A stretch of DNA of 64,000 nucleotides, from the NCBI GenBank assembly GCA_013416395.1, contig JACCEP010000003.1, forward strand, positions 558,001 through 622,000. Reading direction: 5' to 3'. The position numbers were made by a program, and so were the translations under genes. The first letter of the stretch is position 1. Each line of letters begins with the position of its first letter. Shown here in pieces: positions 39,629 to 47,686 of the stretch. This DNA is from Alcaligenaceae bacterium. Its GTDB lineage: Bacteria; Pseudomonadota; Gammaproteobacteria; Burkholderiales; Burkholderiaceae_B. The notes under the pieces are model-generated. The model was not told the origin of the DNA. It was given only the letters and a program-made list of their open reading frames with translations, and searched no databases.

Positions 39629-39670
39629 GCCGTTCAGGCCCGCAGCGCGCGCCTGAAGCCTACAGAGGAC

Positions 39671-40792
39671 TTACTTGTAGACGGACTTGCTGCCGTCTTT
39701 GTGCCACACAAAGATATCAAATTTAAAGTCGTTGAGGTCACCCTGTTTGTTCCAGGAAATCTCGCCGATAGGTGTCTTGACCGAGTTGGCATGCAGGTAA
39801 TCAGCCACCTTGATGGGGTCATCAGCACCTGCGCCGGCAATGCCATCAGCAATGGCTTTGGTTGCCGAATAGGCCGTTAGCTGGAACGCTCCACTTGGAT
39901 CACGACCCTTGTCTTTAAAGGCTTTGACAATAGCAGCGTTGCCTTCGTCAGAGGTAAAGTCGGCCGGTAGTGTAACCAGCATGCCGTCTACCGACGCACC
40001 GCCAATGGCGTTGATGTCTGGGTTGCCCACGCCCTCAGGCCCCATAAACTGCGTTTTAAGGCCTTGCTCGGCCCCCTGACGCAGCAATAGACCCATTTCG
40101 GGGTGATAGCCACCGTAATAAACAAAGTCAACCCCGGCGCTCTTGAGCTTGGTAATGACAGCCGAGTAGTCGCTGTCACCGGCGTTAATGCCTTCGAACA
40201 ACACGACATTAATGCCTGCCGCCTCAAGATCTTTCTTGACCGCGCTGGCAATACCCTGGCCATACGACTGCTTGTCATGCAGCACGGCTACCTTGGTTGG
40301 TTTGACGTTGTCTATGATAAATTTTGCGGCAGCCGGACCCTGCTGGTCATCACGACCAATGGTACGAAAAATCATGTCGTAATTTTTACCATCGGTGACG
40401 GCAGGAGACGTGGCAGATGGCGTGACCATGACCACACCTTCATTATTGTAAATATCGGTGGCGGCAATGGTAGCGCCTGAGCAGACATGGCCAACAACAT
40501 AATGAATTTTGTCATTAACAACGCGGTTTGCAACCACTGGGCCCTGCTTGGGCTCGCAACCATCATCGATAGACACTGCTTCAAGCTGCTTGCCCAGCAC
40601 GCCACCACTGGCATTGATCTGTTCAATAGCGGTATCAACGCCCTCTTTTACCATGGAACCGTACTGTGTCAGCGCGCCGGTAAAGGGGCCAGCCACAGCA
40701 ATTTTAATGGTATCGGCAAAAGCACCAGACGACATAACCATGCCAGCAGCCAGCCCTACGGCAGCAGCAATGGGGGAAAAACGAAGTTTCAT
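39671..40792 (-). CDS. livJ2: Second branched-chain amino acid ABC substrate-binding protein
   Basis: A 373-residue receptor with a signal peptide (MKLRFSPIAAAVGLAAGMVMSSGAFA), same length as the livJ product at 32194 and clearly its paralogue: shared DDGCEPKQGPVVANRVV, VGHVCSGATIA, FRTIGRDDQQGPAAAKF, EGINAGDSDYSAVITKLKS, and YYGGYHPEMGLLLRQG. GGAGGC precedes the ATG at 40792. No transport genes are next to it, so it probably feeds LivHMGF. Upstream lie alternative hairpins after dps. Symbol is provisional. Confidence 0.93.
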   Translation of the reverse strand: MKLRFSPIAAAVGLAAGMVMSSGAFADTIKIAVAGPFTGALTQYGSMVKEGVDTAIEQINASGGVLGKQLEAVSIDDGCEPKQGPVVANRVVNDKIHYVVGHVCSGATIAATDIYNNEGVVMVTPSATSPAVTDGKNYDMIFRTIGRDDQQGPAAAKFIIDNVKPTKVAVLHDKQSYGQGIASAVKKDLEAAGINVVLFEGINAGDSDYSAVITKLKSAGVDFVYYGGYHPEMGLLLRQGAEQGLKTQFMGPEGVGNPDINAIGGASVDGMLVTLPADFTSDEGNAAIVKAFKDKGRDPSGAFQLTAYSATKAIADGIAGAGADDPIKVADYLHANSVKTPIGEISWNKQGDLNDFKFDIFVWHKDGSKSVYK

Positions 40793-40863
40793 ATAGCCTC
40801 CTAAATGTACGCGCCAAGCATACACGAAAACACCCGAAAACCAATATGCAAGCACAAGGTTTC

Positions 40864-40926
40864 AGGGTTTTCTCTAGCGTGTGAAATAGAGAAAAACCCT
40901 TGAGGGCGTAAACCGTTCAAGGGTTT
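40864..40926 (-). promoter_or_regulatory. Overlapping alternative hairpins between dps and livJ2
   Basis: On the minus strand AAACCCTTGA (40926-40917) pairs with TCAAGGGTTT (40903-40894), followed directly by TTCTCTA, a good terminator for dps. But TCAAGGGTTTTTCTCTA can instead pair with TAGAGAAAACCCT (40876-40864) further on. The middle segment is shared, so the two stems exclude each other. Either simple dps terminator or an attenuator for livJ2. Confidence 0.6.
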
Positions 40927-40994
40927 GGTGCAGCCCCGGCTTGACCCAGGCCAAGAACAACTATTGGGGTTGATACATGCGTGGCCGTAGCCGC

Positions 40995-41519
40995 TTACTG
41001 CAGAAGACTGCGCAGCATCCAGGCATTTTTTTCGTGTATGTCAAGGCGCTGGGTAAGCAGATCAACCGTGGGGTCGTCGCCAGCCTCATCTGCTTTCTTG
41101 AGTGCAGCACGCGCTGTCTTTGCGACGGCTTCGTTGCCCTTGAGCAGCAGCTCGATCATTTTTTCGGCAGCGGGAACCTCGCTGGGCTCAGTAATAGACG
41201 ACAACTTGGCGTATTCAGCATACGTGCCGGGTGCGTAAAGACCCAGTGCACGGATACGCTCGGCGATGCTATCAAGGGCCTGCCACTCTTCAGTGTACTG
41301 ATTCATGAACATGAGATGCAGGGTATTGAACAGCGGGCCGGTGACGTTCCAGTGAAAATTATGCGTCATCAGGTAAAGCGTGTAAGAATCAGCCAGCATT
41401 TTTGACAATTCAGCAGCAACAGTAGCGCGCTCTTTGTCGGTAAGACCAATATCGATGGTCAAACCCTTGGTGCTTGCCTGTGCCAGTAGGCTGCTTTCGA
41501 GTTTACTTGCTTTAGCCAT
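40995..41519 (-). CDS. dps: Dps-family DNA-binding ferritin
   Basis: A 174-residue Dps protein, dodecameric, oxidising Fe(II) with H2O2 and protecting DNA. The ferroxidase site at subunit interface is seen in THNFHWNVTGPLFNTLHLMF and EEWQALDSIAERIRALG (the His, His, Asp, Glu set). A lysine-containing N-terminus (MAKASKLESS) may bind DNA. Start ATG 41519 follows GGAGC. It lies directly downstream of oxyR (96-base gap), which in other bacteria activates dps. Confidence 0.95.
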   Translation of the reverse strand: MAKASKLESSLLAQASTKGLTIDIGLTDKERATVAAELSKMLADSYTLYLMTHNFHWNVTGPLFNTLHLMFMNQYTEEWQALDSIAERIRALGLYAPGTYAEYAKLSSITEPSEVPAAEKMIELLLKGNEAVAKTARAALKKADEAGDDPTVDLLTQRLDIHEKNAWMLRSLLQ

Positions 41520-41614
41520 AATTTTTGCTCCATTCGAGAGTGAATCAGTCAATCGAGAATACCACAACGAAAATACTAGTGTTTGGATCTATCGCAATAA
41601 CTCAGGTACTTTAT

Positions 41615-42571
41615 TTAGCCCGCTTCGGCCACCTCAACCAACGGCACATCCAGGTAATTGACGCCAGGTAAATTACACGCATGAATGGCATGAATGAGTG
41701 CCGCGATGGCAGCAGGCCGAGGAAAACTTTTGCGGTGAACGAGCACCACGCGCCGGTCAGGTACAGGTTTTTTGAACGGTATATAAGTAAGCAATTGGTT
41801 CTCGAGGCCAGGCATAGACAGCGAACTGGCCGGCAGCACGGTCACCCCTACGCCGGCAGCTACCATATGCCTGATGGTCTCCAGCGAAGAGCCTTCAAAC
41901 GTACGCTGTATGCCTTCGCTGGCTGCCGAGTAGCGGGAAAATTCGGGGCACACCTCAAGCACTTGATCTCGAAAGCAATGGCCAGCACCGAGCAACAGCA
42001 TGGTCTCTTCTTTAAGCGCAGCAGCATCGAGCTCTTTTTTCTTCGCCAGTGGATGATTGTGGGACACGGCCACCACAAAAGGCTCGTCATATAAAGGGCG
42101 TAATACAAACCCGGAGTCAGGTAAGGGCAAGGCCACAATGGCGCAGTCGATTTCACCCTGGCGCAGCAACTCAAGCAGACGCGTCGTAAAATTTTCTTGC
42201 AGCAACAAAGGCATTTGCGGCGTTAATTCAATTTCGGTAGGCACCAACCGCGGTAATAGATAAGGGCCGATTGTGTGGATAACACCCACACGCAAAGGCC
42301 CTGCCAGTGGGTCATGACCCTGTCGGGCAATTTCACGCAAGTTTGCAGACTCTTCCAGCACGCGCTGAGCCTGGGCCACGACACGCAAACCTATGGGCGT
42401 AACCCCCACCTCGGTGCCACCCCGCTCAAACAAAATAACCCCCAGCTCATCCTCCAGTTTGCGTATAGCTACCGAAAGCGTGGGCTGGCTGACAAAGCAC
42501 GCTTCTGCAGCGCGACCAAAGTGTCTTTCACGTGCAACCGCGACGATGTATTTCAATTCAGTCAGAGTCAT
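41615..42571 (-). CDS. oxyR: Hydrogen-peroxide regulator OxyR
   Basis: A 318-residue LysR-family sensor. HTH near residues 17-40 (RAAEACFVSQPTLSVAIRKLE). The peroxide-sensing cysteines fall at residues 199 and 208 (GAGHCFRDQVLEVCPEF), the same numbers as in E. coli OxyR, in the same context. Starts 31 bases after recG on the same strand; followed by dps. Regulates catalase, dps and related genes. Confidence 0.96.
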   Translation of the reverse strand: MTLTELKYIVAVARERHFGRAAEACFVSQPTLSVAIRKLEDELGVILFERGGTEVGVTPIGLRVVAQAQRVLEESANLREIARQGHDPLAGPLRVGVIHTIGPYLLPRLVPTEIELTPQMPLLLQENFTTRLLELLRQGEIDCAIVALPLPDSGFVLRPLYDEPFVVAVSHNHPLAKKKELDAAALKEETMLLLGAGHCFRDQVLEVCPEFSRYSAASEGIQRTFEGSSLETIRHMVAAGVGVTVLPASSLSMPGLENQLLTYIPFKKPVPDRRVVLVHRKSFPRPAAIAALIHAIHACNLPGVNYLDVPLVEVAEAG

Positions 42572-42602
42572 AAGGTTTTCTTCTCAAAAAAAACATGCCA
42601 CA

Positions 42603-44759
42603 TCAGCTACGGAGAAAGTCTTGACGCCCGCGCATCCACCGCTGCAGGTGCGCCTGCGCATGCTTAGGATAATGATCACGCAGCATTGAAGCTGCTTCGC
42701 GCGCCTGAGCTACCAGTTGCGCATCGGTTTCGAGGCTGGCAAATCGCAGCAGCTCCTGGCCAGACTGCCGCACGCCCAGAAACTCGCCGGGACCGCGTTG
42801 CTCAAGATCGCGTCGGGCTATTTCAAAACCGTCTGTCGTTTCATACATAGCGCGCAGCCGTTGCCGTGCAATCATGCTGAGAGGCGCCTGGTACATCAAC
42901 ACACACACCGATTCGCGCGTACCACGCCCAACCCGCCCTCTTAGCTGATGCAGCTGTGCCAGGCCAAAGCGTTCGGCGTGTTCAATAATCATTAACGAGG
43001 CATTGGGCACATCGACGCCCACTTCGATCACCGTTGTAGCCACCAGTACGTCAATATCGCCATCACGAAAGCGCTGCATGACCGCCTGCTTTTCATTGGC
43101 AGGCAGCTTGCCGTGTATCAGGCCAACCCGCACATCAGGCAGTGCCGCAGCCAACCTGGCATGGGTATCGACAGCAGTTTGCAGCTGCAAGGCCTCGCTT
43201 TCCTCAACCAGGGGACAGACCCAATAAGCCTGCCTGCCCAGCCTGACTTCGGCCGCTACGCTGGCGAGCACTTCTGGCCGACGGCTGTCTGCAATCAGTT
43301 TGGTCAGCACCGGGCTGCGCCCGGGCGGCAACTCATCAATGGCCGACACATCAAGGTCGGCAAAAAACGTCATTGCAAGCGTGCGAGGTATGGGCGTTGC
43401 ACTCATGTTGAGCTGGTGCGGTATGTACGCCTGCCGTCCTGTGTTTTCTTCGCCTTTGCGGTTTAACTGCAGCCGCTGACCTACACCAAAGCGGTGCTGT
43501 TCATCCAGAATGACCAAACCCAAACTGGAAAACACCACTTTGTCCTGAATAAGCGCTTGCGTGCCTACAACGAGCTGGGCCTCACCTGACTCTGCCGCCG
43601 CCATACTTGCTTTACGGGCCTTGCCAGCCAGACTTCCGGCCAGCCAGGCCACGTTGACGCCCAGGGGCTGCAACCATGCAGACAGCTTACTAAAGTGCTG
43701 TTCGGCAAGAATTTCAGTGGGTGCCATGATGGCGGCCTGGCTACCACTGGCTATCGCCTGCGCCGCTGCAAAGGCCGCAACAATGGTCTTGCCGCTGCCG
43801 ACATCGCCTTGCAATAAACGGTGCATAGGAAATGAGCGCGATAAATCAGCGGAAATTTCATTGATCACACGCTCTTGCGCGGCAGTGAGCGTAAAGGGCA
43901 AGCTGGAGCGCAAGCCTTGCAGCAAACCATGCCCCACATTGGCCAGCGGGCGTGCCTGCTGGCTGCGACGTGCAGCCCTTGCCGCCGCCAGTGACAACTG
44001 CTGGGCCAGCAGCTCGTCAAATTTGATGCGACGCCAAGCCGGGTGCTCGCGCTCGGCAAGATCGGCACAGGAGACGTCGGCAGGTGGATGATGCAGCACC
44101 CGTATGGCCTGGCGAAACGGGATCAACCCGTACTGGCTGCATACGTCGTCTGGCAATGTGTCAGACAGATCAGCGCGCCCCAACGCCGTATCAATGGCCT
44201 TGCGCAAACTGGCCTGTGACAGGCCGTCTGTAGTGGAATAAACAGGGGTCAACGCCGAAGCCAACGGGCGACCGCCCACCGAGACTTTGGGATGCACCAT
44301 TTCGCTGCCACCAAAACCGCTGCGCACTTCACCCCTGACCCGTACGCAATTTCCGACAGCAAGCTGCTTTTGCTGACTAGGGTAAAAATGCAGCCAGCGC
44401 AGTGCCAACTGGTCACCATTTTCGTCCTGGATAAGGGCGTGCAGTTGCCGCCGAGACCGGAACTCAACCTCGCTACGAATGACTTCGCCCTCTACCTGTG
44501 CCGTCGTGCCTGGCACTACTGCGGCAATCGGCACGATACGGGTTTCATCTTCGTAGCGTATCGGCAGGTGGACGATAAAGTCAGCGGGTTGATGCAAACC
44601 CAAACGGGCCAGCCTGCGTTCAACCAAATTACCGGCGCTGGCCTTGCCCGCTGCAGGCACTACTGCTGCGCCCTTAGCCGACTTGCTTGCCACAGCCCGC
44701 TGTTCTTGCCGCACAGACGGTGCTGATTTCTGTGCTTTTGACGGGGAGCCCGTGCTCAT
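42603..44759 (-). CDS. recG: ATP-dependent DNA helicase RecG
   Basis: A 718-residue replication-fork regression helicase. N-terminal wedge/OB-fold domain (to about residue 280), then Walker A LLQGDVGSGKTIVAAFAAA, DExH variant VILDEQHRFGVGQR, SATPIPRTLAMTFFADLD, RGRVGRG and the C-terminal GQELLRFASLE motif. An Ala/Ser/Lys-rich N-terminal extension (residues 1-45, with AAVVPAAGKASAG) is longer than in E. coli. Directly upstream of oxyR; recG and oxyR are adjacent in Pseudomonas too. Confidence 0.96.
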   Translation of the reverse strand: MSTGSPSKAQKSAPSVRQEQRAVASKSAKGAAVVPAAGKASAGNLVERRLARLGLHQPADFIVHLPIRYEDETRIVPIAAVVPGTTAQVEGEVIRSEVEFRSRRQLHALIQDENGDQLALRWLHFYPSQQKQLAVGNCVRVRGEVRSGFGGSEMVHPKVSVGGRPLASALTPVYSTTDGLSQASLRKAIDTALGRADLSDTLPDDVCSQYGLIPFRQAIRVLHHPPADVSCADLAEREHPAWRRIKFDELLAQQLSLAAARAARRSQQARPLANVGHGLLQGLRSSLPFTLTAAQERVINEISADLSRSFPMHRLLQGDVGSGKTIVAAFAAAQAIASGSQAAIMAPTEILAEQHFSKLSAWLQPLGVNVAWLAGSLAGKARKASMAAAESGEAQLVVGTQALIQDKVVFSSLGLVILDEQHRFGVGQRLQLNRKGEENTGRQAYIPHQLNMSATPIPRTLAMTFFADLDVSAIDELPPGRSPVLTKLIADSRRPEVLASVAAEVRLGRQAYWVCPLVEESEALQLQTAVDTHARLAAALPDVRVGLIHGKLPANEKQAVMQRFRDGDIDVLVATTVIEVGVDVPNASLMIIEHAERFGLAQLHQLRGRVGRGTRESVCVLMYQAPLSMIARQRLRAMYETTDGFEIARRDLEQRGPGEFLGVRQSGQELLRFASLETDAQLVAQAREAASMLRDHYPKHAQAHLQRWMRGRQDFLRS

Positions 44760-44826
44760 GCTGAACTCCCGAGGCAGGCCGGCACACTGACGTGAAACAC
44801 AAGAAGAGTTGACACGCTGATCGCGA

Positions 44827-45213
44827 TCAGATCACGACGATGGCCTCAACCTCGAACTGCGCGCCCTTGGGCAGGCTGGCCACCCCTATGGTGGAGCGAG
44901 CCGGATAAGGCTGCGGAATGATGTCGGCCATGATGGCATTGGCACTGGCAAACTTGCTGAGGTCAGTGAGAAACAGGGTAAGTTTGACGATATTGTCGAG
45001 CGTGCCGCCAGCCTCTTCGATGACAGCCTTCATGTTGGCAAACGACTGGCGCACCTGGCCTTCAAAATTTTCGGAAACCAGCTCGCCGGAGCCTGGTTCC
45101 AGGCCGATCTGACCTGACAGAAAAACAGTTTTGCCACCATGAACAGCAACGGCCTGGGCGTAAGGCCCCACAGCGGCGGGGGCAGCATCGGTATGGATGA
45201 TTTCTTTAGTCAT
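44827..45213 (-). CDS. ridA: RidA family enamine/imine deaminase
   Basis: A 128-residue protein. The signature RSTIGVASLPKGAQFEVEAIVV carries the conserved arginine (ARST) near residue 107, and GQIGLEPGSGELV near residue 34. It hydrolyses 2-aminoacrylate-type enamines from PLP enzymes. Start ATG at 45213 is preferred over 45300 by family length. 67 bases upstream of recG on the same strand. Confidence 0.95.
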   Translation of the reverse strand: MTKEIIHTDAAPAAVGPYAQAVAVHGGKTVFLSGQIGLEPGSGELVSENFEGQVRQSFANMKAVIEEAGGTLDNIVKLTLFLTDLSKFASANAIMADIIPQPYPARSTIGVASLPKGAQFEVEAIVVI

Positions 45214-45549
45214 GAGAAGCCTTGGATAGTCGAAAAAGTCACAATGACTATCAGATTTTAGTCTTCTATAGCTAAAGTTAAAAGCCCCCCCAGTATGCAA
45301 ACAGCATCTAAACGGCGTTCAGCAATTTTTGGGGCAACTCAATAGAAATGAGAAGTAGGCTTGCAGACGCTTGTGGGGGCCAAAACGCTATGTCGCGACC
45401 TTAAGCAATACTGCGGCACGTACGACATGTGCCGCAGATTTATGTGGGCATGCCACTGTTCAGGCCCAAAGGTGCATCGACACGCGCACATGTCGATGCA
45501 ACGCAGGCCCGGTATCGGGCCTGCTGCGTGAAGAACCTGCCAATGCCGA
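45214..45549. other. Intergenic gap rich in inverted repeats
   Basis: 336 bases between fpr and ridA (both minus strand). It contains three separate perfect inverted repeats, given as their own entry, and a C7 run near 45284. No ORF is convincing. Confidence 0.5.
45411..45524. repeat. Three successive perfect inverted repeats
   Basis: CTGCGGCAC/GTGCCGCAG (45411-45419 with 45429-45437), TGCATCGACA/TGTCGATGCA (45473-45482 with 45491-45500) and GCAGGCCCG/CGGGCCTGC (45503-45511 with 45516-45524). Loops are 9, 8 and 4. The third is just after the fpr stop and may terminate it; the others have no T-run. Confidence 0.8.
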
Positions 45550-46329
45550 TTACTTATCGACGAAAGCGCGCTCAATGACGTAATCACCAGGTTGCCCCAC
45601 CCCAGGCGACACCTTGAACCCCAGACGCTCAAGCATGGAGCTGGTGTCGGTCAGCATTGCGGGGCTGCCGCACAACATGGCACGATCTAAAGCGGGGTCG
45701 ATTTCAGGCAGGCTCAGCTTTTGGACCAGCTCGCCGCTTTCTACTGCTTTGGTAATGCGACCTTCGTTGGTAAACGCCTCACGTGTGACCGTGGGGTAGT
45801 ACAGCAACTTTTCACGAACCACATCGCCAAAAAACTCGTTGTTTGGCAATTCGTTTTGAATGAAGTCTGAATAAGCCAGTTCACTCTTGAAACGCACACC
45901 ATGCACCAGAACGATTTTTTCAAACCGGTCGTAGACCTCAGGGTCTTTGATAATGCTCATGAACGGTGCCAGGCCTGTGCCCGTGGCAAACAGGTACAGA
46001 TTGCGGGCATTGGGCTTAAGGTCATCGACCACCAGCGTTCCGACCGGTTTTCGGCTGACCAGCACCGAATCACCTACTTTCAGATGCTGCAGGCGTGAGG
46101 TAAGCGGCCCGTTTTGCACCTTAATACTTAAAAACTCGAGGTTTTCTTCGTAGTTGGCGCTGGCAATGCTGTAGGCACGCATAAGCGGCTTGCCTTCGAC
46201 CTCAAGGCCCAGCATAACGAAATGGCCGTTATGGAACCTAAGCGCTGGATCACGCGTGGTTCTGAAGGAAAATAAAGTGTCGTTCCAGTGACGAACGCTC
46301 AGGACTTGCTCAGTATTAAATGCTGCCAT
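45550..46329 (-). CDS. fpr: Ferredoxin-NADP+ reductase
   Basis: A 259-residue flavoprotein of the bacterial Fpr (subclass I) type, moving electrons between NADPH and ferredoxin or flavodoxin. FAD motif RAYSIAS near residue 50; NADP-binding ATGTGLAPFMSII near residue 113; C-terminal GDYVIERAFVDK. Divergent from fbpA across a 275-base region with a Fur-type site, consistent with iron or redox control. Confidence 0.94.
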   Translation of the reverse strand: MAAFNTEQVLSVRHWNDTLFSFRTTRDPALRFHNGHFVMLGLEVEGKPLMRAYSIASANYEENLEFLSIKVQNGPLTSRLQHLKVGDSVLVSRKPVGTLVVDDLKPNARNLYLFATGTGLAPFMSIIKDPEVYDRFEKIVLVHGVRFKSELAYSDFIQNELPNNEFFGDVVREKLLYYPTVTREAFTNEGRITKAVESGELVQKLSLPEIDPALDRAMLCGSPAMLTDTSSMLERLGFKVSPGVGQPGDYVIERAFVDK

Positions 46330-46476
46330 GTCTATAGTATTTAGAGGCGGAAAGTATTACCGCCATATTACGTTGGGCTGGGGCTTTTTCAAGGCCAAAT
46401 TTCGATGAAAATGCAGTCAATTCAACTTAGATCAAGAAAACTTGCAAAAACTTGTAGTTTGAAACCTTACAAACAG

Positions 46477-46505
46477 TTGAACGACGCCGCAGAGTCTGGT
46501 ATCTT
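46477..46505 (+). promoter_or_regulatory. Candidate sigma-70 promoter for fbpA
   Basis: TTGAAC (46477-46482) and TATCTT (46500-46505) with a 17-base spacer, each four of six matches to the consensus. It is placed just before a Fur-like palindrome at 46517-46535, which would cover the start of transcription. Confidence 0.45.
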
Positions 46506-46516
46506 TCGCGTATCTT

Positions 46517-46535
46517 ACATGAGAATCATTCTGGT
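46517..46535 (+). promoter_or_regulatory. Candidate Fur box upstream of fbpA
   Basis: TGAGAAT-C-ATTCTGG fits the 7-1-7 Fur pattern TGATAAT-N-ATTATCA, six of seven in the first half and four of seven in the second; the core GAGAATCATTCT is an imperfect inverted repeat. It lies about 75 bases before fbpA, after the candidate promoter. Iron repression of fbpABC is the expected result. Confidence 0.6.
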
Positions 46536-46604
46536 TTAAAACATACCGGCCTGCTTCAGGCCTGTATTCTTCATTACCGTATACCCCGCAGGAGTCTATT
46601 TTAT

Positions 46605-47654
46605 ATGCGTTTCAAATTAACGCCGCACCCCTTGCTTCGCGCAGCAATCGTATCAAGCTCACTCACCTTCGCCGCGCTGGCCGGTGCCGCGTCTGCTGCC
46701 GAGGTCAGTCTTTACACCACGCGTGAGCCCCAGCTCATTCAACCTTTGCTTGACCAGTTCACCAAAGACACTGGCGTTCAGGTCAATACCGTCTTTGTCA
46801 AAGATGGCCTCATAGAGCGCGTCAAGGCCGAAGGCGACAAATCGCCTGCCGACCTGCTCATGACGGTTGACATCGGCAATCTGCTTGATCTGGTCGAGGC
46901 AGGCATCACCCAGCCAGTAGACTCTGCCGTGCTTCGCGAAGCTATTCCAGCCAATCTTCGCGGTGCTGATAATCAATGGTATACGCTTTCGCTGCGCGAC
47001 CGCGTTGCCTATGTAGCCACCGACGTGAATGTCGATGCCATCCATTACGAAGACTTCGCCGATCCCAAATGGAAGGGCAAGGTATGCATACGCTCAGGCC
47101 AGCACCCCTACAACACGGCACTCATCGCCGCCATGATCGCCCATAACGGCGAAGCAGCCACCGAAAAATGGCTGAAAGGCGTCAAGGCCAACCTGGGCCG
47201 CCCGGCAACAGGTGGTGACCGCGATGTGGCACGCGACATACTGGGCGGTATCTGCGACATCGGCATTGCCAATGCGTATTATGTTGGCCGCATGAAAAAC
47301 GCCAAACCTGATAGCGATGCGTACAAATGGGGCGAAGCCATCAAGGTCGTGCGCCCAACCTTTGCTGCCGAAAAAAGCAAGGGCACGCATGTTAATATTT
47401 CCGGCGCAGCCTTGGCCAAGCACGCTCCACATCGCGACGATGCAATCAAGCTGCTCGAATACCTGGTCTCCGAAAAAGCCCAAAGCATGTACGCCATGGC
47501 CAACTATGAATACCCTGTCAAAGCGGGTGTCAAGCTAGACCCCGTTGTTGCAAGCTTTGGTGAGTTGGTCATTGACCCACTTCCCCTGACCGAAATCGCA
47601 AAACATCGCAAACAGGCCAGCGAACTGGTCGATAAGGTCGGGTTCAATAATTAA
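46605..47654 (+). CDS. fbpA: Ferric iron ABC transporter substrate-binding protein
   Basis: A 349-residue periplasmic iron-binding protein with a signal peptide (about residues 1-32, ending ASAAEV). The mature sequence EVSLYTTREPQLIQPLLDQFTKDTG, the iron-binding double tyrosine IANAYYVGRMK, and the ending MANYEYPVKAGVKLDP fit the FbpA/FutA family. Start ATG follows GCAGGAG. First gene of fbpABC. Siderophore-independent ferric uptake. Confidence 0.95.
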   Translation: MRFKLTPHPLLRAAIVSSSLTFAALAGAASAAEVSLYTTREPQLIQPLLDQFTKDTGVQVNTVFVKDGLIERVKAEGDKSPADLLMTVDIGNLLDLVEAGITQPVDSAVLREAIPANLRGADNQWYTLSLRDRVAYVATDVNVDAIHYEDFADPKWKGKVCIRSGQHPYNTALIAAMIAHNGEAATEKWLKGVKANLGRPATGGDRDVARDILGGICDIGIANAYYVGRMKNAKPDSDAYKWGEAIKVVRPTFAAEKSKGTHVNISGAALAKHAPHRDDAIKLLEYLVSEKAQSMYAMANYEYPVKAGVKLDPVVASFGELVIDPLPLTEIAKHRKQASELVDKVGFNN

Positions 47655-47664
47655 TACAGGCTTC

Positions 47665-47683
47665 GGCCGGGCTTAGCCCGGCC
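47665..47683 (+). terminator. GC hairpin between fbpA and fbpB
   Basis: GGCCGGGC TTA GCCCGGCC, an eight-base stem, right after the fbpA stop. No T-run, so partial attenuation rather than full termination; it could give excess receptor over permease. Confidence 0.55.
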
Positions 47684-47686
47684 CTC

